The translations under genes were made by a program, and so were the position numbers. 16,964 nt of DNA, taken from NCBI GenBank assembly GCA_021846605.1, contig JAJZWQ010000054.1:1-16964 (forward strand). The letters are read 5' to 3'. This DNA is from Bacillota bacterium (GTDB taxonomy: Bacteria; Bacillota_E; RBS10-35; JAJYVN01). The notes below the pieces were generated by a model. The model was not told the DNA's origin and made no database searches. It saw only the letters and a program-made list of their open reading frames with translations. Shown piece after piece: positions 12,693 through 16,964 of this stretch (its first letter is position 1; every line of letters begins with the position of its first letter).

Positions 12693-15677
12693 TCAGGTGG
12701 CGGTGCGCACGGTCGACGGGAGTTGCCGCCAGGCGGCTCCGCCGTCGACCGTGTGAAACAGCACTCCGGGTGCCGACAGCAGCCACCCCTGCCGCGCGCT
12801 GACGAAGGAGAAGATGTGGAACGGCCGGCTGCCGCCGATGGCGGGGTTCGTGGATGTCGCCTCGTAGCGGGTCCACGTCTGCCCCGCGTCGGCGGTGGTG
12901 TATAGGTAGGCCGCTCCACTGTTCGGGGGGACGCCCAGGAGCCAGGCCGAGTTCCCGCGCAGGCTCCCGGCGGATACCCGCAGCGTCGCGCCCAAGTCCT
13001 GCGCCCCCAGAATCGACCCCGTGGCGGCCGGTGCCGCCAGTTGCGCCGTGCAGGCCCAGACACCGGCACGGGTCGCCCGGGCCATGGACTGCGGCCAGTT
13101 GGGCGTCACCAGGGACCAGCGGGCGCCGCCGTCGGTGGTGCCCCAGAAGGCGCCATACAGGTATCCACCCACCGTGCTCGGGTGCCCCTGCGCCTGCAGA
13201 CAGCCGTCGTTGGGCGTCGCAAACGCGATGGCGGCGACCAACCCCTGGGGGTTCGCGGTGCCGGAGATCTGCGTCATCGGGGCCCGCGTCCAGGTGTGGC
13301 CGCCGTCGAGCGTGTGCCAGAGCACCCCATTGGCGGATGTGGCCCACCCCTGCTGTGCCGTGGAGAAGGAGAGGGTCATCACGGTGCCGCCACTGGACGG
13401 GAGCGAGCCCACGGCCCGCCAGGTCTGGCCCCCGTCCGTGGTGCGCAGGACGGCGCGCGGGTTGAGCGAGGTGCCCAGGCCGTACCCCACGCCCGCCGTG
13501 GGGAAGGAGATCGCGGAGACGGGTCCCACCGGGCCCGCCCGGTAGAGCACCGACCACGGCTGGTCCGCGCCGAGGGAGGCGAGGACCTCCAGAGGCGCGG
13601 CGGTGGGGTGCAGCGCCGCCCAGAGCGTGCCGCCCGGGCCGGCGGCCAGTGCCGTCAGCGTCGACGATGTGGCCAACGGTGGCAGCGCGCTCACCGCGCC
13701 GGTGGCGGAGATGAGGGCCCCGCGCAACCGCTGCAGGCTTTCCCCGGCGCCCACCACGGCCGCGCCGCCTCCGGGCAGCGCGACCAGGTGCGGCAGCAAC
13801 TGCGGCACACTGCCGCTGAACGCCACCTCGCGCCACCCGCCGCTGCCCTCCAGGCGGTACAGCGCCCAGAGGTCAGGGAGGGGGCCGCCGGCGCCGACAC
13901 CGTTGGTGAGCAGCCAGACCCCCTCGGCGTTGCAGGCCAAGGTCCCGCGCATCTCCACCGCCCCCACGGCGACGGGCCCCTGCCAGCTCTTCCCCCCATT
14001 CGTGGTGTTCCACACCTGGACGGCGCCGCCACTGGCCAGACCCGCCAGAAAGCCGCTGCCCGGGCTGACCCAGCAGGCGCTGGTGAACGCCCCGGGGGTG
14101 GAGACGGCGTGCCAGGAGGCGCCGGCGTCGGCGCTTTCCAGGAGGGTGGATCTGGCGCCCGGGGTGTCCGGGGTGGCCACCGCGATCCCCTGGGTCGCGG
14201 TGACAAACTGGATCCCAGAGAGGTTGAGCGGGGCCAACTCCCGCTGCCAGGTCCGCCCGCCGTCCGTGGTGCGCAGCAGGAGTTGGTCGCCCCAGGCCCA
14301 GCCGTCGGCGGCGCCGACGAACTCCAACCCCCGCACCGTGGCCGAACCGCACCACTGGGTCGTCCAGGTCCGCCCGCCGTCGGTGGTGTGCGCGATGATG
14401 CCCCGCGCACCCAGCCACCCCAGTTGGGCGGTGGCGAAGTGCAGGGCGTGGACGGTGGCCGATGGCGCGCCGGGGAGGATGAAGACGTGTGCGGGCCGGG
14501 TGGTCAGCGAGGCGGCCACCCCGGACGCGGCCAGGGGCGGCATGGCCTGCGGGCCGCAGACCGTCGTCGGCGCCCCCACCAACGCCGAAACCCCGGTGCG
14601 CGTCATGCCCAGGACCGCCACGGCCGCCAGCACGGCCGCGCCGCCAGCCGCGGCCCAGCGCGAGCCCGGACGGCGGAAGGCGGCGATGACCTGCAGGCGC
14701 CGCCGGTTGAGCGAGCGGCCGCGCACGATTCCCGCCGCGCCGGGCAGAACCGGATCCGGCGCCGGAGCCAGCTCGAGCACCCGGATCAGCGTGCGACCGT
14801 AATCGGGGGCCTGCTCTGGCGCCATGGTCCCCAGCACTGCGGCGTCGCAGGCGAACTCCTGGGCGCCGGAGAGCTGGCGGGCGCTGATCCAGACCAGGGG
14901 GTTGAACCAGTGCAGGGCGGCCATGGCCGCCGCGGCCCAGTTGACCACCAGGTCCCCGCGCCGCAGGTGGGCCAACTCGTGCAAAAAAACGTGGCGGAGT
15001 TCGGTGGGGGACAGGCGCTCGGCCAACCCCGGGGGCAGGACGACCTGCGGCCGCCGCACTCCGACGAGGACCGGCCCATGTAGGCCGGCAAGCGTCCAGA
15101 GGGTCGGCCGCCACCTGGCCACCCCGGCCTGGGCCACGCCGGCCGCCCACAGGTCCAGCACGGCGGGGTCACGCAGGGGCAGCGCCCTCCGCAGGCGGAG
15201 GCGGAACCGTCGTTGGGCGGTCAGCATGCGGGCGCAGAGGGCGGCGACCCCGGCCAGCCACAGCGCGACCAGATCCCAGCGCAGGGGCACCCCTCCGACG
15301 GGCCAGGGGGCGGCCGCCGCTGGCGGATGGGTGGCCGAGGCTGTGTGGGGGACGCTGGCCGCCGACGGGGCGGGCGTGCTGGCCGCCAGCGGGGAGCGGG
15401 GGATCCCGGCGACGGGTCCCAGCGCCTGGCCGGCGGCGGTCACCAGGCGGTTGGCGGAGAGGGGTGGAGCGATCCAGCGGTACAGGCTGGTGGGGCTGGC
15501 CGGTGCCCAGGGGAGGGCCAGTTCGGTAAAGACCAGCAGCCAGAGGCCGTAGGCCCAGGTGGCGCGAGCCCGCGCGCGCAGCAGGGCCAGCGTGGGGAGG
15601 ACCAAAAGGGCCAGGACGCTGGCGCGCAACGACGAGAGCACCGCCCAGTGGAGCATCCGGGGCAGCAGGGCCTCCAT
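12693..15677 (-). CDS. BlaR1-like M56 metalloprotease fused to an Asp-box propeller sensor
   Basis: 994 residues. The N-terminal half is BlaR1/MecR1-like: membrane segments at about 12-33, 41-60, 134-150 and 345-358, and a cytosolic zinc protease with HELAH (233-237) and the third ligand Glu274 in QEFACDA. In characterised systems this protease triggers inactivation of the BlaI repressor after an external signal. The C-terminal part (about 390-994, predicted outside) is not a penicillin-binding domain. It holds nine Asp-box/BNR motifs of the S/T-x-D-x-G-x-x-W type at about 431, 470, 515, 558, 746, 789, 847, 928 and 976, as in Ycf48- or sialidase-like beta-propellers. The ATG at 15677 lies 3 nt after the blaI stop, so the two genes form an operon. 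The propeller may sense a cell-wall, glycan or protein ligand; the signal is unknown. Confidence 0.88.
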   Translation of the reverse strand: MEALLPRMLHWAVLSSLRASVLALLVLPTLALLRARARATWAYGLWLLVFTELALPWAPASPTSLYRWIAPPLSANRLVTAAGQALGPVAGIPRSPLAASTPAPSAASVPHTASATHPPAAAAPWPVGGVPLRWDLVALWLAGVAALCARMLTAQRRFRLRLRRALPLRDPAVLDLWAAGVAQAGVARWRPTLWTLAGLHGPVLVGVRRPQVVLPPGLAERLSPTELRHVFLHELAHLRRGDLVVNWAAAAMAALHWFNPLVWISARQLSGAQEFACDAAVLGTMAPEQAPDYGRTLIRVLELAPAPDPVLPGAAGIVRGRSLNRRRLQVIAAFRRPGSRWAAAGGAAVLAAVAVLGMTRTGVSALVGAPTTVCGPQAMPPLAASGVAASLTTRPAHVFILPGAPSATVHALHFATAQLGWLGARGIIAHTTDGGRTWTTQWCGSATVRGLEFVGAADGWAWGDQLLLRTTDGGRTWQRELAPLNLSGIQFVTATQGIAVATPDTPGARSTLLESADAGASWHAVSTPGAFTSACWVSPGSGFLAGLASGGAVQVWNTTNGGKSWQGPVAVGAVEMRGTLACNAEGVWLLTNGVGAGGPLPDLWALYRLEGSGGWREVAFSGSVPQLLPHLVALPGGGAAVVGAGESLQRLRGALISATGAVSALPPLATSSTLTALAAGPGGTLWAALHPTAAPLEVLASLGADQPWSVLYRAGPVGPVSAISFPTAGVGYGLGTSLNPRAVLRTTDGGQTWRAVGSLPSSGGTVMTLSFSTAQQGWATSANGVLWHTLDGGHTWTRAPMTQISGTANPQGLVAAIAFATPNDGCLQAQGHPSTVGGYLYGAFWGTTDGGARWSLVTPNWPQSMARATRAGVWACTAQLAAPAATGSILGAQDLGATLRVSAGSLRGNSAWLLGVPPNSGAAYLYTTADAGQTWTRYEATSTNPAIGGSRPFHIFSFVSARQGWLLSAPGVLFHTVDGGAAWRQLPSTVRTAT

Positions 15678-15680
15678 GGG

Positions 15681-16052
15681 TCAGTCCCTCGCTTCCAGGG
15701 CGCGGCGGAGTTCGGCGATCTCCTCAGGGGACAGGCGTTCCTCCTGGACGAAGGTGAGCAGCATGGGCTGGAGGGCGCCGCCATACACGCGCCGCACGAA
15801 GGAACGCGTCTCCGAGCGGACGCACTCCTCGCGGCTGAAGCGGGGCGCATAGCGATAGCTCCGGCGCTGGCCGCTGACCTCCACGGCACCCTTGTGCGCC
15901 AGGCGGCCCAGGAGCGTGCGCACGGTGCTGGGGTTCCATGCGGTGCTTGCCGACAGCGCCCCCAGGACGGCGGGGAGGGTCAGGGGGCCCTGGTCCCACA
16001 GGACCTGCATGACCTCCCACTCCGCCTCCGTGATGTGGGGCGGGGTCCTCAC
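15681..16052 (-). CDS. blaI: BlaI/MecI-family transcriptional repressor
   Basis: 123 residues, the normal length. The N-terminal winged helix (ITEAEWEVMQVLWDQGPLT, STVRTLLGRLAHKGAVE) binds DNA. The C-terminal helices, with RRVYGGALQPMLLTFVQEE, form the dimerisation region that holds the cleavage site in BlaI and MecI. The GTG at 16052 has a GGGGAGGG SD 8 nt upstream. It is the first gene of an operon with the BlaR1-like protease and lies just downstream of a palindrome that fits the BlaI/MecI operator, so autorepression is expected. No beta-lactamase or PBP gene is in the window, so the symbol denotes family only; target genes beyond its own operon are unknown. Confidence 0.92.
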   Translation of the reverse strand: MRTPPHITEAEWEVMQVLWDQGPLTLPAVLGALSASTAWNPSTVRTLLGRLAHKGAVEVSGQRRSYRYAPRFSREECVRSETRSFVRRVYGGALQPMLLTFVQEERLSPEEIAELRRALEARD

Positions 16053-16085
16053 GGCGGCAGCCCTCCCCTGCGGGGTTCTGCCGAT

Positions 16086-16114
16086 ACGCTACATATGTAG
16101 CTGATGTGTGTCAA
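16086..16114 (-). promoter_or_regulatory. Promoter of the blaI/blaR1-like operon
   Basis: Minus strand TTGACA (16109-16114, perfect -35), 17-nt spacer, TAGCGT (16086-16091, poor -10). The operator palindrome overlaps the spacer and most of the -10 box, so repressor binding would block polymerase directly. The predicted leader is about 27 nt and carries the SD. Confidence 0.6.
16088..16101. promoter_or_regulatory. BlaI/MecI-type operator palindrome
   Basis: GCTACATATGTAGC is a perfect 14-bp palindrome containing TACATATGTA, which fits the TACAnnTGTA core bound by BlaI and MecI. It lies 36 nt upstream of the blaI start, in AT-rich sequence that stands out from the surrounding GC-rich DNA. Confidence 0.8.
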
Positions 16115-16145
16115 GAAGGGTGGCCGGGACCGCTCCGCCCCGCGG

Positions 16146-16964
16146 CTATCCCTTGGCGGCGGGGCCGGCGATCTGGGGCACCCCGGCCGCGGTGGCGCCC
16201 GCCGGGGCCTCGGCGGGCTGCTGGGTGGTGTTGACGTAGGGCTGGCCGCGCAGGGCGGAGACCAGGGCGGAGGCCAGGGACATCCCGATCGACAGGTAGA
16301 AGGCGGCGTGCAGGCCGCGCATGAACGCCGGGGCGATCAACTGCGGGAAGAAGTGCAGGGACAGCATGGTGTGCCGGGTGGCGGCCGGCAGCGCGGCCAG
16401 GACCTGGGGCGGGAGCAGGGTGGCCATCGGGTTGTATCCGAGGAACGCGGCAAACAGCGCGGCGGTCGGCGGGAGGTGTGCCACCTGGGTCGCGGCGGGC
16501 GCCGGCAGCCCGGCGTGCGTGAGCCCGGAGAACAGGCTGCCGGACAGGCCCTGCGCCAGACCGACGATCACGATCGAGAAGAAGACCCCCATGCTGAGCA
16601 TGGTTGCCGCGTTCTGGAAGGTGGCCTGCATGCCCGACCCCGCCCCCCGGTTGTCCGGGGGAAGGGAGTTCATGATCGCGGCGCTGTTGGGCGCGGCGAA
16701 CATGCCCATGCCGGCGCCCATGACGAAGATGACGGCGGCGAACGTCCAGAAGTGGAAGTCGGCGGGGAGCCGCGTGAGCAGGTAGAAAGCCAGCGCGGTC
16801 ACCAACAGGCCGCCGGTGGCCAGTCCTTTGGCGCCGTACCGGTCCGACAGGCGGCCGCACAGCGGCCCGGCGGCCAAAAAGCCGATCATCAGCGGGGCCA
16901 TGTCCAGACCGGCCTGGAAGGGGGTCTGGGCGAAGGCGACGCCGTGGAGGGGGAGCCAGATGCC
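16146..16964 (-). CDS. DHA2-type MFS drug exporter, C-terminal half (truncated by window)
   Basis: 272 residues of an open frame running off the right edge; the N-terminus is outside the window. Successive hydrophobic segments, the second-half loop motif GRLSDRYGAKG, and APNSAAIMNSLPPDNRGAGSGM are typical of 14-helix DHA2 (EmrB/QacA-like) proton-driven exporters. A final segment (AFYLSIGMSLASALVSAL) precedes a short Ala/Pro-rich cytosolic tail. It is transcribed in the same direction as, and upstream of, the blaI operon, with 93 nt between its stop and the blaI start. That gap holds the blaI promoter, so the two are probably separate units. Substrate unknown. Confidence 0.88.
   Translation of the reverse strand, partial: GIWLPLHGVAFAQTPFQAGLDMAPLMIGFLAAGPLCGRLSDRYGAKGLATGGLLVTALAFYLLTRLPADFHFWTFAAVIFVMGAGMGMFAAPNSAAIMNSLPPDNRGAGSGMQATFQNAATMLSMGVFFSIVIVGLAQGLSGSLFSGLTHAGLPAPAATQVAHLPPTAALFAAFLGYNPMATLLPPQVLAALPAATRHTMLSLHFFPQLIAPAFMRGLHAAFYLSIGMSLASALVSALRGQPYVNTTQQPAEAPAGATAAGVPQIAGPAAKG

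Noticed and set aside
12557..12802. Plus-strand 81-aa frame with a strong AAGGAGG SD and GTG start after the AbrB-like gene (possible toxin partner).
   Set aside because: Arginine- and proline-rich composition typical of noise frames in GC-rich DNA, no recognisable fold, and it overlaps the 3' end of the convergent BlaR1-like gene by 110 bp.
13041..15083. Long plus-strand frame opposite the BlaR1-like gene.
   Set aside because: Low-complexity Gly/Arg-rich translation, antisense to clear HELAH and Asp-box coding sequence.
1..16964. CRISPR arrays, tRNA or rRNA genes.
   Set aside because: No regularly spaced repeats, no cloverleaf-like stretch and no rRNA signature were seen on either strand by reading; no scan program was run.

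Overview
The window is a very GC-rich bacterial chromosome segment with strong GGAGG-type Shine-Dalgarno sites and frequent GTG and TTG starts. Three features suggest a Gram-positive-type host: a polA-mutM-coaE cluster ending in a lytic transglycosylase, a BlaI/BlaR1-type regulator pair, and lipobox-carrying Tat proteins. A deep-branching high-GC Bacillota lineage (Sulfobacillus/Thermaerobacter-like) or a neighbouring phylum such as Chloroflexota fits. This is inference; no rRNA or other taxonomic marker is present.

Layout. (1) 1-127 looks like the right end of an IS200/IS605-type transposon (TnpB omega-RNA hairpin). It abuts, and has rewritten, the stop codon of the first gene. (2) 109-4304, minus strand, holds two tandem paralogues of the GxGYxYP putative glycoside hydrolase family. 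Both are predicted Tat-exported lipoproteins, and each copy carries its own promoter region. (3) 4305-4933 is a 629-nt non-coding divergent region that is dense in perfect stem-loops and has a consensus extended -10 box on the minus strand. (4) 4934-12159, plus strand, is a compact repair and housekeeping run: polA, mutM (8-nt overlap), a 66-aa unknown protein with a probable leaderless start, an SHMT (glyA) homologue with unusual active-site substitutions, a membrane-anchored extracellular protein, coaE and an SLT-type lytic transglycosylase (4-nt overlap). (5) 12169-12396 is an AbrB/MazE-type small DNA-binding protein with its own candidate promoter and a 5' hairpin. (6) 12693-16052, minus strand, is a blaI/blaR1-like operon. 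The M56 metalloprotease is fused to an extracellular Asp-box (BNR/Ycf48-like) beta-propeller. A perfect TACATATGTA-containing palindrome sits in the operon promoter. (7) 16146 to the window end is the C-terminal half of a DHA2-type MFS efflux protein, minus strand.

How the parts may work together. The polA-mutM pair links gap-filling synthesis with 8-oxoguanine repair; coaE and the transglycosylase are conserved passengers. The blaI/blaR1-like operon looks like a self-repressed envelope-sensing switch in which a propeller replaces the usual penicillin-binding sensor. Its neighbour is an exporter, though no BlaI-type palindrome was noticed elsewhere. The most unusual items are the protease-propeller fusion, the SHMT homologue lacking conserved tyrosines, the transposon end fused to a tandem paralogue, and the structured polA-proximal intergenic region.
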